Part shown: in pieces, positions 1 through 9,648 of the stretch
Numbering within the stretch: the stretch's first letter is position 1
Layout of the letters: every line of letters starts with the position of its first letter
Assembly (NCBI GenBank): GCA_947493575.1
Contig: CANLRQ010000029.1
Location: 1-35,765 of the forward strand
Source of the DNA: an uncultured Marinomonas sp.
GTDB taxonomy: Bacteria; Pseudomonadota; Gammaproteobacteria; Pseudomonadales; Marinomonadaceae
DNA: 35,765 nucleotides
Direction: 5' to 3'
Translations under genes and position numbers: made by a program
The notes under the pieces: model-generated
Told to the model about the DNA's origin: nothing
What the model saw: the letters and a program-made list of their open reading frames with translations, nothing else
Database searches by the model: none

Positions 1-182
1 GTCATCAAACGAATTGGTTTAGCTTTACGTCCGATGGCGCTGTAAAGAGGTGAGAATTCCAGTTCCAGCGCCTGCCAGTCAATAGCACGACTTAAGGCGA
101 GTAAAGGGTGAGTATCATCAAGCTGATTGATGATATCGAAAAAGCTAAATTGGGCAGAATCAGAAGGGCTTTTAGTCAGCAT
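1..182 (-). pseudogene. IS5-like transposase, N-terminal 60 codons, runs off left edge
   Basis: Read on the minus strand from the ATG at 182-180, the frame is open to the window edge. The peptide begins MLTKSPSDSAQFSFFDIINQ and continues with a HPLLALSRAIDWQALE stretch and GRKAKPIRLM. This layout is typical of the N-terminal (DUF772-type) domain of IS5-superfamily DDE transposases, which comes before the catalytic core. Only the N-terminus is visible, so it cannot be said whether the element is intact beyond the window. A possible terminal repeat for it lies at 335-350. Confidence 0.7.
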
Positions 183-334
183 ATCGGCACCATTTTCGAC
201 CAGAAACTGAAGACACAGCTTACTGCTTCTGGTCGAAATAATCTATGCCCAAATAGCTAATTTTTTTTAAAAACAGTCTGTTAAGGATTTTTCAGGGCTG
301 ACTAGTTAAGGACAGTGTGAACAAGTCTACTAAA

Positions 335-350
335 CCTCTTTGCGCCTTCC
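335..350 (-). repeat. possible IS5-type terminal inverted repeat next to TTAA
   Basis: Read on the minus strand from 350, the bases are GGAAGGCGCAAAGAGG, resembling the IS5-type end GGAAGGTGCGAACAAG. TTAA follows at 351-354, matching the YTAR target known for the IS5 group. It lies upstream of the transposase start at 182, as an element end should. The match is partial and the other end is outside the window. Confidence 0.35.
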
Positions 351-420
351 TTAAATTATAGAATAAAGATCATTTTTTAAATGAAATAAAACTAATTGAA
401 ATTTTATATCGAGAAACTAT

Positions 421-1029
421 ATGGATTTATCAATATTTATTGCAATGATGACATTTGCATTAACTATGAATTTTTTACCTGGGCCTATTAATATTATGCT
501 TATATCGTCCGGTTTAAATCATGGGTTAACTAAAACAATACCATTTATTATAGGAGCATCTTTAGGGTTTACATCATTATTGGCATCAGTTGCATTCGGC
601 TTAATGCTTGTTGTAGAAACTCATTCTAACTCTCTAAGCATAATTACAATAGTAGGGTCATTATACATCGCATATATGGGATACAAGGTGTCTTCTTCTC
701 TATCATCGATTGAGAGTAATGATACGAATAAAGCGTTACTGAAACTGCATGATGGCCTAATATTACAATGGTTTAACCCTAAAGGTTACATCGTCGCGAT
801 AGCTGGGGTATCCATGTTTTCTACATCAGGTGGGAACTCTATTTCAATTTTTGTTTTGATTTTCTTTATAATTACCTTTTTGGCAATGATACTTTGGACT
901 CTTGTTGGTGAGAAATTTAATATCATTCTTAATAACGAAATAAAAGTGAAGATATTCAATAAAATTATGGGGTGGCTTCTAATTTTTACAGGGATTTATT
1001 TTATTTTTAATCAAATAGTCAATAATTAA
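421..1029 (+). CDS. LysE/RhtB family amino acid exporter
   Basis: The 202-residue product is an inner-membrane protein of the LysE/RhtB superfamily, which exports amino acids or derivatives. It starts MDLSIFIAMMTFALTMNFLP with the family's early PGP motif (FLPGPINI), followed by a hydrophobic GASLGF segment. About six membrane helices are apparent, and length matches the family (about 200-210). GAGAAAC precedes the ATG as a modest ribosome site. The gene is AT-rich compared with its right-hand neighbours and sits between an IS5-like fragment and a decayed transporter piece, which suggests recent acquisition. The exported substrate cannot be read from the sequence. No regulator gene is adjacent. 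Confidence 0.85.
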   Translation: MDLSIFIAMMTFALTMNFLPGPINIMLISSGLNHGLTKTIPFIIGASLGFTSLLASVAFGLMLVVETHSNSLSIITIVGSLYIAYMGYKVSSSLSSIESNDTNKALLKLHDGLILQWFNPKGYIVAIAGVSMFSTSGGNSISIFVLIFFIITFLAMILWTLVGEKFNIILNNEIKVKIFNKIMGWLLIFTGIYFIFNQIVNN

Positions 1030-1198
1030 AAGTATCTTTAATTTAAATATTTATAACTCTGTTTTTATATATTTATATGATTATTACGTTTATTTTTTCT
1101 ATTAATTAAACTCCTAACTTAGACGCCCTCCATAATTCGAGTAATTGACTGTTCCATCACCCTTAATGGCCCTAGCGGTGTATTACTGTGAAATGTGA

Positions 1199-1405
1199 TG
1201 CGCATATCGTGGCGGCTTATACGCTTGTATTGGTGGTGTGTACGCTTTTGTTGGGAATGTTGTCATTGGTTGGCTTTTGTCTGTTGTTGGATTTGATCAT
1301 AACTGGATTTGGGTGGGGTTATTCTTACTGAGTTGTATTGCGGGTCTGGGCCTTTATCAGCAAGCAGGAACAAAAACATCCTTGTTTTCTAGTGGTGTGT
1401 CTTAA
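1199..1405 (+). pseudogene. C-terminal remnant of an MFS-type transporter
   Basis: Between lysE and tauE a frame is open from 1199 to a TAA at 1403-1405 and has no start codon. It reads YRGGLYACIGGVYAFVGNVV, then a second hydrophobic helix (WIWVGLFLLSCIAGLGLY) and a polar tail. This is the pattern of the last two membrane helices of a major facilitator exporter. The upstream part is gone, replaced by AT-rich sequence. The assignment rests on helix pattern and glycine spacing only. Confidence 0.5.
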
Positions 1406-1442
1406 TCCAATTTTAATATTTTTAAAACTGTCTACATAAATA

Positions 1443-2228
1443 TTATGCTTGGAAAGATGAATAGACCCCGACACAACAAATAAATAAAAGAGCAAACCCT
1501 ATGACTCTAAAGAAAGTAGGTGTTTCCGCTTTTTGAATTTTTTCGTGGAATGCCTGACCTAATAAATGGCCAATAAAGGCGCAGGGTAAAAGCCAAAGCT
1601 GGTGGATCAATTGCAAATCGACACCTGCAATTAGAAAAGATGTCATTTTGATCGTAACCAAAACAAACCAGAGGACAAACAAGGTATCTCGTAGTTGATG
1701 CTTGGCAACTTTAGTGGCAAACACAGCCACAATAAGCGGAGCACCTATGAGAGACGCACCACTAAAGTATCCTCCTATTATGAGAAAAAGTATGTCTAAG
1801 TAAGGTCGATTACTGGTAAAAGGTTTGTTTAAGATATAAGAAACGGCATAGATTGCGACGATGGAAAAAATGATGATCGTCATAGTGCTTGAGGGTAAGG
1901 TTAATAAACCAAAAACACCGATCATTTTTGGAACAATCATAATACCCATTGCGTACTTTAAATAACGCCAATCAATATTTGATTCTTGGGTTGCATCCTT
2001 TTGTTGGGCTAGCTTACTCTTTTTATGACCTTGATACGCAATCCAGCTGGAGAAAACCAGTAGATGTATGGCAACAATGGGTAGAAAAATAATAGGCTCA
2101 TTTAATACTAGGAGTAAGAAAGGCAAAGCCAACGCTGCGCCACCGAACCCTAGTCCACTTCGAACAAAGCCACTCCAAATAAAGATGAGAGAAATCATGG
2201 CGTACTGCCACCAGAGTAAATGCTCCAA
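1443..2228 (-). CDS. TauE/SafE family sulfite or organosulfur anion exporter
   Basis: This is a 261-residue polytopic membrane protein. The N-terminal segment SGFVRSGLGFGGAALALPFL carries the glycine-rich repeat that defines the TauE/SafE (DUF81) permeases. The second half repeats the pattern around GGYFSGASLIGAPLIVAVFA. About eight helices are separated by a short charged loop (QGHKKSKLAQQKDATQ). Family members move sulfite, sulfoacetate or related anions out of the cell, or sometimes act in uptake. No sulfonate catabolic genes lie beside it, so the substrate is open. It is convergent with the MFS remnant and divergent from the gene at 2725. Confidence 0.85.
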   Translation of the reverse strand: MEHLLWWQYAMISLIFIWSGFVRSGLGFGGAALALPFLLLVLNEPIIFLPIVAIHLLVFSSWIAYQGHKKSKLAQQKDATQESNIDWRYLKYAMGIMIVPKMIGVFGLLTLPSSTMTIIIFSIVAIYAVSYILNKPFTSNRPYLDILFLIIGGYFSGASLIGAPLIVAVFATKVAKHQLRDTLFVLWFVLVTIKMTSFLIAGVDLQLIHQLWLLPCAFIGHLLGQAFHEKIQKAETPTFFRVIGFALLFICCVGVYSSFQA

Positions 2229-2724
2229 CTATACTGCTCCTTACGGTGAGGATCCTTTAAGGGATAGGAAATAATAAAAGGAAACCTGTGCACGACTATT
2301 ACGCTTGCTAATACTTTGTTAAAAACAGACTCAAAATGCGCATTTATAATTCATAAACCCCGCTTCTTCGTCTGTTTTTTCTCGTCTTGTCATCGCTCAT
2401 GACTTCGTGCAAAGGTCTCAAAAGGAAAAATAGATTTTCTATTATCCTCTAAGACAAGTTATTTTTCAGTCTTTAATTAAGGAAGGTGCGAATAACTCCT
2501 CTTGCGTCAGCATGCGGATGAAAGCCTGCTATTCTTACCTTCTTTAGCCCCTTAGAAAAGGCCTCACCTTGTGAGTGTGTGCTTGCTTAGATTTGAGAAA
2601 ATAGCAACCATAAGATGAGCTACTGGCGCAGTTCTACGAGTGATAAAAGCATTCTGTCTGTACGCTTTCTAAGGACTCTCAGGTATGATTAGAGGAAATG
2701 AGCAGGTAGAGAGAGTTTCGTATA
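2229..2724. other. intergenic region, possible IS5-type end at 2481
   Basis: This 496-base stretch separates the divergent tauE and gamma-glutamylcyclotransferase-like genes and should hold both promoters. No convincing ORF is seen. At 2481-2496 the sequence GGAAGGTGCGAATAAC resembles an IS5-type terminal repeat and is preceded by TTAA. A degraded inverted partner (ATTCTTACCTTC) lies near 2531-2542, followed by TTAG. It may be a very short, internally deleted IS5 derivative, but both ends are weak. Confidence 0.35.
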
Positions 2725-3333
2725 GTGAGCGTCCAGAATAGGCACTTTATTGTTGGCTACGGTAGTTTGATCAGTGGCATTAGCCGGGCAAAAACGGGAG
2801 AAACGGGTCAAGTTTGGCCTGTTAAAATAACAGGTTTTGAGCGTCATTGGTCTATTATGACGACAGAGTCTGGTATGAGTTCAGTTGCGGTTATTCCTAA
2901 GAAAGGCGCACACTGTAATGGTGTTCTGATTGAAATATCGGAAGCAGAGATCCCTGTTTTTGATTTGCGTGAACAAGGTTATAAAAGGGCACAAATAGAT
3001 GCTTCTCAAGTGAGCTCTTATCATGATGATGCCTTGCCAAATGGAACCGTTTGGATCTATCACTCAGATCAGATTACTCCTCCTTCTACTGCCTGCCCTA
3101 TTACATTAAGTTATGTGGATGTCATTTTAGCGGGTTGTGTTGAGCAAGGAGAGCGTTTTACTGAAGATTTTCTCCAACACACAAAGGGATGGGAAACCCC
3201 ATTATTAAATGACAGGAAAACGCCCAGATACCCTCGTGTTCAACCAGAATTGAATGCCGCACAACTGAATGCCCTGTTAGAACCAGTGGCAAACATCACT
3301 CAAAAAGAGTTAGCTATTACTTATGAATCTTAA
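2725..3333 (+). CDS. gamma-glutamylcyclotransferase-like protein
   Basis: The 202-residue product opens with HFIVGYGSLISGISRAKTG. The YGSL motif is the substrate-binding signature of the gamma-glutamylcyclotransferase / AIG2 fold. It is followed by KITGFERHWSI, GVLIEISEAEIPVFDLREQGY and YVDVILAGC, which match the usual layout of the family. Members cleave or cyclise gamma-glutamyl peptides or act on related amides. The catalytic glutamate is probably in the VFDLREQGY region (the family has E in FDxxEG-like context). The start is GTG at 2725. The 3' end overlaps rsmC by 11 bases, so the two are likely translationally coupled. Confidence 0.75.
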   Translation: MSVQNRHFIVGYGSLISGISRAKTGETGQVWPVKITGFERHWSIMTTESGMSSVAVIPKKGAHCNGVLIEISEAEIPVFDLREQGYKRAQIDASQVSSYHDDALPNGTVWIYHSDQITPPSTACPITLSYVDVILAGCVEQGERFTEDFLQHTKGWETPLLNDRKTPRYPRVQPELNAAQLNALLEPVANITQKELAITYES

Positions 3334-4384
3334 TCCTACCAGTTTACTACTACAACGTGTGTCTGAGTCATTTATCGGTAAGGTGTTGTTTGCTAACCCA
3401 GACGATACTTACCCTATTGAATTAGCGGCTCAGACAACGGTGTTTACGTGGTGTCAATCAAAGACAGTATATGACCGATTAATACAGAGTGGTTTTGATG
3501 CAAGTAAAGCTGAGTTTAATGCGACTTGGACGCTGTCTTCAGGGGAAGAGTTTGATCATGTCATTATCATTCAACCTAAAGCGAAAGAGCTGTTAGATTA
3601 TTTAATTGCTGCCACCATGCCTTTATTAAAAATGGGCGCTAAAATTTGGTTAGTGGGTGATAATAAAAGCGGCGTCAAATCCTCCTATAAACGTCTTGAA
3701 CCCTTGTCAGATAAAGCGGGTAAAGTGGATGCTGCGAAGCATTGCTTGGTTTATAACGCGCAAAAAATTGCCCCTTCTCCTGAATTCTTATTTCAAAACT
3801 GGATAACCAAATGGCAGCAGGAAGTGGCGGGTCAGACATTTACTTTATGCAGCATACCTGGTGTTTTTGGCCATAAGAAACTGGATAAAGGCACTGCCAT
3901 TTTACTAGAAAAGCTATCAGAACACCGCTTTATGAGCGATGTGAAACAGGCCAGATTTTTAGATTTTGGCTGTGGAGACGGTATTATTTCTCTATGGTTA
4001 CACAATCAAACTGGGGCTAAAGTGACTGCACTAGATGACAGTGCATTAGCGATAAAAGCGACTGAGTTAACCTTTGCCGCCAATGGTGTGAGTGACTCTC
4101 TAACAACACTTGGCTCTAATGGGTTGAAAGAACTGAAAGGACGTTTTAATTACGTTGTTTCTAATCCACCTTTCCATACTGGCATTGCTACAGATTATGG
4201 TGTTGCTGATAGTTTCTTGGCGAACGTAAGACAGCACTTAACACTTAATGGTGAGCTGTTTGTTGTGGCGAATGACTTTTTGAAATACGCGCCTATGATT
4301 GATGCAGCGTTGGGAACACACACCTGTTTACAGCGTGATAAGGGATTTGCTATCTATTATGGGAAGCAAAAAAAGCCAAAATAA
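3323..4384 (+). CDS. rsmC: 16S rRNA (guanine-1207-N2)-methyltransferase
   Basis: The 353-residue, two-domain methyltransferase has the RsmC length. The N-terminal half is a degenerate, non-catalytic methyltransferase-like domain. The C-terminal half carries the SAM-binding motif LDFGCGDGIISLWL, an acidic strand end (VTALDDS), and the catalytic VVSNPPFHTG motif (NPPF) near residues 270-280. RsmC methylates N2 of G1207 in the small subunit rRNA. RlmG is the closest paralogue and also has NPPF, but the N-terminal start and length fit RsmC better. It overlaps the preceding gene. Confidence 0.85.
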   Translation: MNLNPTSLLLQRVSESFIGKVLFANPDDTYPIELAAQTTVFTWCQSKTVYDRLIQSGFDASKAEFNATWTLSSGEEFDHVIIIQPKAKELLDYLIAATMPLLKMGAKIWLVGDNKSGVKSSYKRLEPLSDKAGKVDAAKHCLVYNAQKIAPSPEFLFQNWITKWQQEVAGQTFTLCSIPGVFGHKKLDKGTAILLEKLSEHRFMSDVKQARFLDFGCGDGIISLWLHNQTGAKVTALDDSALAIKATELTFAANGVSDSLTTLGSNGLKELKGRFNYVVSNPPFHTGIATDYGVADSFLANVRQHLTLNGELFVVANDFLKYAPMIDAALGTHTCLQRDKGFAIYYGKQKKPK

Positions 4385-4395
4385 CCGAGTCAGAA

Positions 4396-4424
4396 ACAAA
4401 AAAGGAGCTATTGAATAGCTCCTT
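4396..4424 (-). terminator. intrinsic terminator after the chemoreceptor gene
   Basis: A perfect 10-bp stem (AAGGAGCTAT at 4402-4411 with its complement at 4415-4424) closes a 3-base loop. Read leftwards it is followed by six T residues (4401-4396), so it best serves the leftward chemoreceptor gene ending at 4563. It lies 18 bases after the rsmC stop and may also help end that transcript. Confidence 0.8.
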
Positions 4425-4562
4425 CCCTAAGTTTTCTGGATTATGAGGTTTGGGAGAGGATGTAAACATTGAAATCAAGTTGTTATGTGTGGTTTGCTAG
4501 AAGCTTACCTAAAAATAGCATGGCGCTTCTTGATCGAAACGCCATTATTCAGAGACGACTAA

Positions 4563-6653
4563 TTAAGTATTTGTTTTAGTGCATTTAAACTTAGTTACAA
4601 TCTCTTTTAAGCCGCTTGCAGAAGATGTCAAATTTTGTGATACGTCCGTACCTTGTTTCGCATTTTGAGAAATTTTAGTATTAAGATCCGCCACCTTTTG
4701 TAAGTTTTGATTAGCATCAGCTGTCGCGGTGGATTGTTCATTTGTAGCTTGAGCAATTTCAGCCATTATATTTGAAACCTTCTCTATTGAAGTGACTATG
4801 TCATTAAGGCTTTCTGCAGATTTTAGAGTAATTTCAGATCCAATTTCAGTTTTGGATAAAACAAGATTTAATAAGTCTGCTGTTTCAGACGCCGCTTTGG
4901 TACTTTGCGCTGCCAAGGTTCGAACCTCATCTGCTACAACGGCAAACCCCCTTCCTGCCTCACCTGCTCTTGCGGCTTCAATCGCGGCGTTCAAAGCTAG
5001 AAGATTAGTTTGATTAGCAATGTTCTCTATCGCTGTTAAAATAGATGAAATATTGGCGATCGCGTCTTTGATGTCACTCATTGATGCAACAACATCATTT
5101 ACTCGTGCGCTACCAATTGAAGCGGCTTCTTTCGCCTCAGCTCCTAAGCGATCAGCTTCATTGGCATTTTGTGAAGTAATATCGATTACTTGAGCAACTT
5201 CGGTTAATGAGGTTGTAATAGACTCTAACGCTAACTCAGCGTGGTCTAAATCTGATGACATTGCTTCACTAGACTCAAACGTATCTTCACTTTGTTTAAC
5301 TAAACTATCAGTATGCCCTGATATTTCATTCACAATGCTCGTTAAATCTCTGTTGGTTTCAATAAGTGATAAACTAACAACATCTTGTTCATCCATGGGT
5401 TTGATCTTATGAGTTAAATCACCGCTAGAGATCATTTTAAGCCCTTTAACAATAACAACTTCAAGAAATTCAGCTAAATTATCCACTGACTTGGCCATTT
5501 GACCAAGCTCATCAGAACTCTTCAAATTGATGCGGCCTGCTACATGACCTTTGGCTAGACTGTCGATAAATACAGTCATTTTTCTAACGGGGGATGTGAT
5601 GGATTTACCTAAATAAATTGCAGTTGCTACAACAACGACCGAAACGAAGATAATAAGAAAAATAATTAATGATCTCAATGAAGATACTGCACCAAAAGCT
5701 TCATCTTCTGATATCTCAGATACAATAGCCCAAGTATTATCACCAAATTTAACAGGCGTATACGCAGATAACACTTCAAGACCTATATAATTTTCTGTCG
5801 TTATTAACCCTGACTCTCCCGCTATAGCTTTATCAATTGAACGACTACGAGCTTGGTAGTTAGTTGCATTTATAAATGACTGTTCAACGGAAAATTGTTC
5901 ATGGTTCAAGTTGGAGTCCGATCGCATAAGATTGTCAGGACCGACTATGTAACTCTCTGCCGTTCCTTTATTTGCAGAATGATTTACTGCCATCAAACTA
6001 TTGATCTTATCATTTGAAAGCTGCAACAGCACAACGGCTCTGACTTGTTTACGCAAATCTAATACGGGTGCAGCTATATAAGCTACAGGTTTATCACTGA
6101 GCACAGAATAAGGGGTAAAGTCTTGGAATTGTATAGTTTTGTTTTCAAGCACTTGTTTCCAAACCATTGAAACAGGATTGTTTTTATCAAAATTTGACTT
6201 AATATTTAAGCCTAAATCTGAATTTTTCTTTGCAGTATAAACAATATGCCCATTATCTGCGGTGATAAGTAAAACATCTTGGTATCCATAAACAGAGACA
6301 TAGTTTTGTAACGTTGCACCTTTCTCTGCCCATATTTCTTCGTATTCGTACGTATCTATCAGAAATTCATCTTCAGGCTCAACCTCTTCAAATTCAGTAT
6401 ATACCTCAATTGTTTTATACAAATCAGTAACGGCTGCACTTTTAGATAACAGAGAGATATCATTTTTTGCGTCTTCTAAATATTGCTCCAGACCTTTTTT
6501 CTTAAAATCTCGATCTCCAGCAAGTTGAGAAAACACATAATCTTTGAGGGATGAACTTGATTTAATTGAAGAGACAAATCCAACAATAATAGTTGGTACT
6601 AATCCAATCAAAACAAATGCAACGACAAGTTTTAACTGTAAACTTTTAAACAT
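4563..6653 (-). CDS. methyl-accepting chemotaxis protein with periplasmic Cache domain
   Basis: This 696-residue transmembrane chemoreceptor reports ligand binding to the CheA/CheW array. A first membrane helix lies at about residues 9-29. A large periplasmic sensor follows (about 30-327) and looks like a double Cache domain, with [22 protein letters not shown] and AYIAAPV-type motifs. The second helix is at about 328-348 ([19 protein letters not shown]). HAMP spans about 350-402. The signalling domain contains the invariant hairpin tip ([20 protein letters not shown]). No C-terminal NWETF-type CheR/CheB pentapeptide is present. A family-5 binding protein gene lies 170 bases upstream on the same strand, which suggests a ligand or a partner. 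Confidence 0.93.
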   Translation of the reverse strand: MFKSLQLKLVVAFVLIGLVPTIIVGFVSSIKSSSSLKDYVFSQLAGDRDFKKKGLEQYLEDAKNDISLLSKSAAVTDLYKTIEVYTEFEEVEPEDEFLIDTYEYEEIWAEKGATLQNYVSVYGYQDVLLITADNGHIVYTAKKNSDLGLNIKSNFDKNNPVSMVWKQVLENKTIQFQDFTPYSVLSDKPVAYIAAPVLDLRKQVRAVVLLQLSNDKINSLMAVNHSANKGTAESYIVGPDNLMRSDSNLNHEQFSVEQSFINATNYQARSRSIDKAIAGESGLITTENYIGLEVLSAYTPVKFGDNTWAIVSEISEDEAFGAVSSLRSLIIFLIIFVSVVVVATAIYLGKSITSPVRKMTVFIDSLAKGHVAGRINLKSSDELGQMAKSVDNLAEFLEVVIVKGLKMISSGDLTHKIKPMDEQDVVSLSLIETNRDLTSIVNEISGHTDSLVKQSEDTFESSEAMSSDLDHAELALESITTSLTEVAQVIDITSQNANEADRLGAEAKEAASIGSARVNDVVASMSDIKDAIANISSILTAIENIANQTNLLALNAAIEAARAGEAGRGFAVVADEVRTLAAQSTKAASETADLLNLVLSKTEIGSEITLKSAESLNDIVTSIEKVSNIMAEIAQATNEQSTATADANQNLQKVADLNTKISQNAKQGTDVSQNLTSSASGLKEIVTKFKCTKTNT

Positions 6654-6823
6654 AAGTACCTGACCATATTAAAGCTAATCAAATGAAATTAATAATTGGT
6701 TTTCAATGCATTTATATCTTTAGCTAATTTAGGGTTTGCCATATACACATCTTGAAAAGTTTATGAACGTGATCAAATGTATATATAGCTCACCTTATGT
6801 TAACTATTAATGTTTGGAGTAAA

Positions 6824-8452
6824 CTATCTTAATGACCAATGGCTATCCGTCACACTTATATCCCACAATGGCATAGTCGCTATGCGATATGGCTTAAAAT
6901 TCGTCAATTTATTATTAACTGCATATACGTTCTTTGGCGCTGGTACAACTAACATATAAGCATTGTCATATACATGCTGCATAATGTTATAAACACTTTT
7001 ATCAAACTCTGGAGTACCTGTACTTTCTTTGAACATTTCGCTGATATAATTATTCATGGTAGTATCTGGTGATACAGTGCTCCAGACACTATCGGTTTGA
7101 TAAACAAAAAATGCAGACCAAGGATGATTGAAATACCAATCGTCATTGCCCCATACCAGAAGATCCCACTGTTTGGTATTTTTTCCAGCATTTGTAGATA
7201 AAAGCTGCTCAAATATAACCTTCTCATCTGTGGTTATATCGAAGTTCAATTTAACACCTACTTTTCTAAAATCGCGAGCAATCGCTTTCCACATAAACAT
7301 ATAACGTTCTTGAGTTAATACATTGAGCGTTAAACCATTTAATACTGATTTAAGTTCACTACGAATAGCTTTTGGAGCTTCAGCTTCAGAATAAACTTGT
7401 ATTTTTTCCATTGCATTTCTTACACCAGGGTAATTAGGCGAAGCCATTGTTGGTTTTATTTCAGCAAAACCTTTAAATGCCGTTTTCCCCATTTTTTTCT
7501 GATCAAGTGCACGGTTTAAAGCGAGGCGAACCTTTTTGTCTTTTAATTTAGGATTACCAGTGATCATATTAATGTGGACAGCAATGTTACTATTAGAGTC
7601 GCTATTGACGAGTTTTGCGTAAGCTGAGTTTTGAACTTTTTCTGCTTCAGTGATAGGAATAGGCATAATATCTAAAGCGCCTTCGGTATCGCTAACGTCA
7701 CTTAATGCAACTTTTGAGTCCAACTGGGTATAAATAGTAAACGTTTCAACTTTTGCTGCCTCTTTATTGTAATAGTTCGGGTTAGCCACTAAAACAGCTT
7801 TCTCGGTTTGACGATCTCCTTCAATATAACCTTCTTGCAAAATGTAAGGACCTAAACCATAAGGGCCCGCTTCAGCTAAATTAGGACTGGTAGCTTTACC
7901 ATTCCAGCCGAACTTTTCTAAATAAGTGGTGGTATAAAATTGCATCCAAATAACATCATTTAAAAACGATCCGTATTTTTCTTTTAAGTGAAAACGAACT
8001 GTGTAGTCATCCACTTTTTCGGTGTAGTCATAGACAAGATTTATCTTACTAAAGAGAAAAGGCTGCTTTTTAAAATACGTCATATTTTCGATCACGGAAT
8101 CCGCATTAAATGGAGAGCCATCTTGAAAAACAACACCTTGACGTAATTTAAATTCGTAAGTTGTGTCATTTATCTGAGAGTGGGATACGGCCACGTCATA
8201 GTCCCACCCTTGATGGTTATCGGCAGGTTTTATCAATGATCCATTAATTGCATGTGATATATAGAGGTAAGGCAAACTAGGAATATAAATTTTAACATGA
8301 GAACCTGGTGTGGCGGCTATTGCCTGCGTTAATGACGCTATCATGCCTAACACCAATGTAAAAATTATCGCTAACTTTGAATAGTTAAATGTATGTATTT
8401 TCATTTTTTTATCTACTTTTAGCTTATGGAAGTAGTTTAAGAGTAGCATCAA
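6824..8452 (-). CDS. family-5 (peptide/nickel type) ABC solute-binding protein, orphan
   Basis: This is a periplasmic solute-binding protein of the SBP_bac_5 family (DppA, OppA, NikA). The signal peptide begins at internal Met17 (8404): MKIHTFNYSKLAIIFTLVLG, then cleavage near TQAIAATPG. That is the more likely start, giving 526 residues. Family hallmarks are YEFKLRQGVVFQDGSPFNADSV near the N-terminus and KKVRLALNRALDQ in the middle. No permease or ATPase genes follow, which is unusual for this family. The neighbour is a chemoreceptor on the same strand. It may bind ligand for chemotaxis, or share permeases encoded elsewhere. Neither start has a strong ribosome site. Confidence 0.88.
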   Translation of the reverse strand: MMLLLNYFHKLKVDKKMKIHTFNYSKLAIIFTLVLGMIASLTQAIAATPGSHVKIYIPSLPYLYISHAINGSLIKPADNHQGWDYDVAVSHSQINDTTYEFKLRQGVVFQDGSPFNADSVIENMTYFKKQPFLFSKINLVYDYTEKVDDYTVRFHLKEKYGSFLNDVIWMQFYTTTYLEKFGWNGKATSPNLAEAGPYGLGPYILQEGYIEGDRQTEKAVLVANPNYYNKEAAKVETFTIYTQLDSKVALSDVSDTEGALDIMPIPITEAEKVQNSAYAKLVNSDSNSNIAVHINMITGNPKLKDKKVRLALNRALDQKKMGKTAFKGFAEIKPTMASPNYPGVRNAMEKIQVYSEAEAPKAIRSELKSVLNGLTLNVLTQERYMFMWKAIARDFRKVGVKLNFDITTDEKVIFEQLLSTNAGKNTKQWDLLVWGNDDWYFNHPWSAFFVYQTDSVWSTVSPDTTMNNYISEMFKESTGTPEFDKSVYNIMQHVYDNAYMLVVPAPKNVYAVNNKLTNFKPYRIATMPLWDISVTDSHWSLR

Positions 8453-8559
8453 TTTTCAATGATTCAATGATTTTTTATCTACCCGTGGTCATAATGGCTC
8501 GTTCTGAAGCCACGTCAAAAATATATCATCATAGATAGGTCTCTTTTTCTCGCTGCTAT

Positions 8560-8715
8560 TTATTGTCGCAGTCTAAGTAGTTGATCGACACACAGCACTA
8601 AAATACCAAACATCAGGTGACTCATCACTTTTTCCGCACCACGTACCCAGATATGTCGATCACCAAAGGTACCGTCCCAAAAAGAGTGTCTCTTACCATT
8701 AAATTTATTGTTCAT
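8560..8715 (-). pseudogene. transposase C-terminal remnant, 51 residues
   Basis: A short minus-strand frame begins at ATG 8715 and ends TAA at 8560. It encodes WDGTFGDRHIWVRGAEKVMS followed by HLMFGILVLCVDQLLRLRQ. The RGAEKV...HLMFGILVL pattern is that of the last helix region of DDE transposases, in which the C-terminus packs behind the catalytic glutamate. The family cannot be fixed from this piece. It lies beside another transposase remnant at 8879 in opposite orientation, so the region is a graveyard of insertion sequences. Confidence 0.5.
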
Positions 8716-8878
8716 CCTTGTTAATTAATAATGTTAAAACAGATTCGACATTGGGCATAGAGTTTCTAATTTCCCCAAATCTCCAGATAGAAATCGTTAA
8801 AACGCAGGAAGCCATTGCTGTATAATGGTTTGCAACCAAATAGCTCATCACCCAACGGGGCAATCAAGGTTTATAATT

Positions 8879-9575
8879 ATGCGACCTTATAAACTTGATA
8901 AACCAACGATTTACTAACCTCCCGAGCCAGTTTGTTAGCCATCGCGCAGCTAATGGAGACTTTGAATCTAGCTGAGCGTATTGATCAGCATTTTCCGCTT
9001 CCCAAAAGCAATCGAGGTTACGAGCCTTCGACGTTTATTAAAACACTGATCCTTATGAAACATGAAAGCAGGTTTCATCTTGATGACATTTGTCACCTGA
9101 AAGAGGATGAAGCGCTGCGCACGGTATTAAGTCTCGACAAACTGCTTTTTGCAACCACCTTGGGTGATTGGTTGCGTCGAATGGGTAAAGAACCCAACAT
9201 TGAGAGTGCTTGGGTTTCGGTGAATCAAGGGATATTGCAAAGTGCCTTGTATCGCTGTAAAAGAGTGACGCTCGATATTGATGCCACCGAAATTATTACC
9301 GATAAGATCAGCTCACAATGGACGTATAACCAAAACAAAGGATTTATGCCCATGGTGGGGCATATTGCTCAAACAGGACAACATATTGCTCAAACAGTAG
9401 CCGCCGATTTTCGTGAAGGCAATGTTCCGCCCGCTCAAGATAGTCTGGCTTTTATCAAGTAATGCCAACGGTCATTGCCTAAAGGTTGCACACTTAATGC
9501 CTTTCGCATTGATTCGCAGGTTACCAAGCAAACATCATTGAGTATTGCGATAAGCATAAAATTGATTACGCTATT
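8879..9575 (+). pseudogene. IS1380-type transposase, frameshifted, stopped and truncated
   Basis: The reading begins ATG at 8879 (MRPYKLDKPTIY, then TAA). It shifts frame near 8914 and continues through LLAIAQLMETLNLAERIDQH, LDDICHLKEDEALRTVL and STLGDWLRR-like TTLGDWLRRMG, then the DDE strand VTLDIDATEI. A TAA at 9460-9462 interrupts the frame at a place where Gln is expected. The same frame then reads CQRSLPKGCTLNAFRID, and one lost base near 9515 moves it to AGYQANIIEYCDKHKIDYAI. The family is normally about 430-450 residues, so at least the C-terminal 40% is missing. The element is dead. Confidence 0.8.
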
Positions 9576-9617
9576 TTATTTCCTCAAATTGCTCTGTGGT
9601 TGCCCGGTTTGAAATAA
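9573..9617 (+). pseudogene. possible last codons of a TRAP transporter large permease (dctM)
   Basis: Immediately after the truncated IS1380 frame, the same reading continues as LFPQIALWLPGLK and a TAA at 9615-9617. The ending FPQIxLWLP is the usual C-terminus of DctM-type TRAP permeases, whose genes often precede ltnD/otnK clusters. I infer that an insertion plus deletion fused the remaining transposase to the tail of the operon's lost transporter. The piece is only 13 codons, so this is tentative. Confidence 0.4.
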
Positions 9618-9648
9618 ATTAAATGTGAATTTTTAAATTATAGGAATT

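Noticed and set aside
4792..5013. ORF opposite the chemoreceptor signalling domain
   Set aside because: Shadow frame; the leftward reading has clear motifs.
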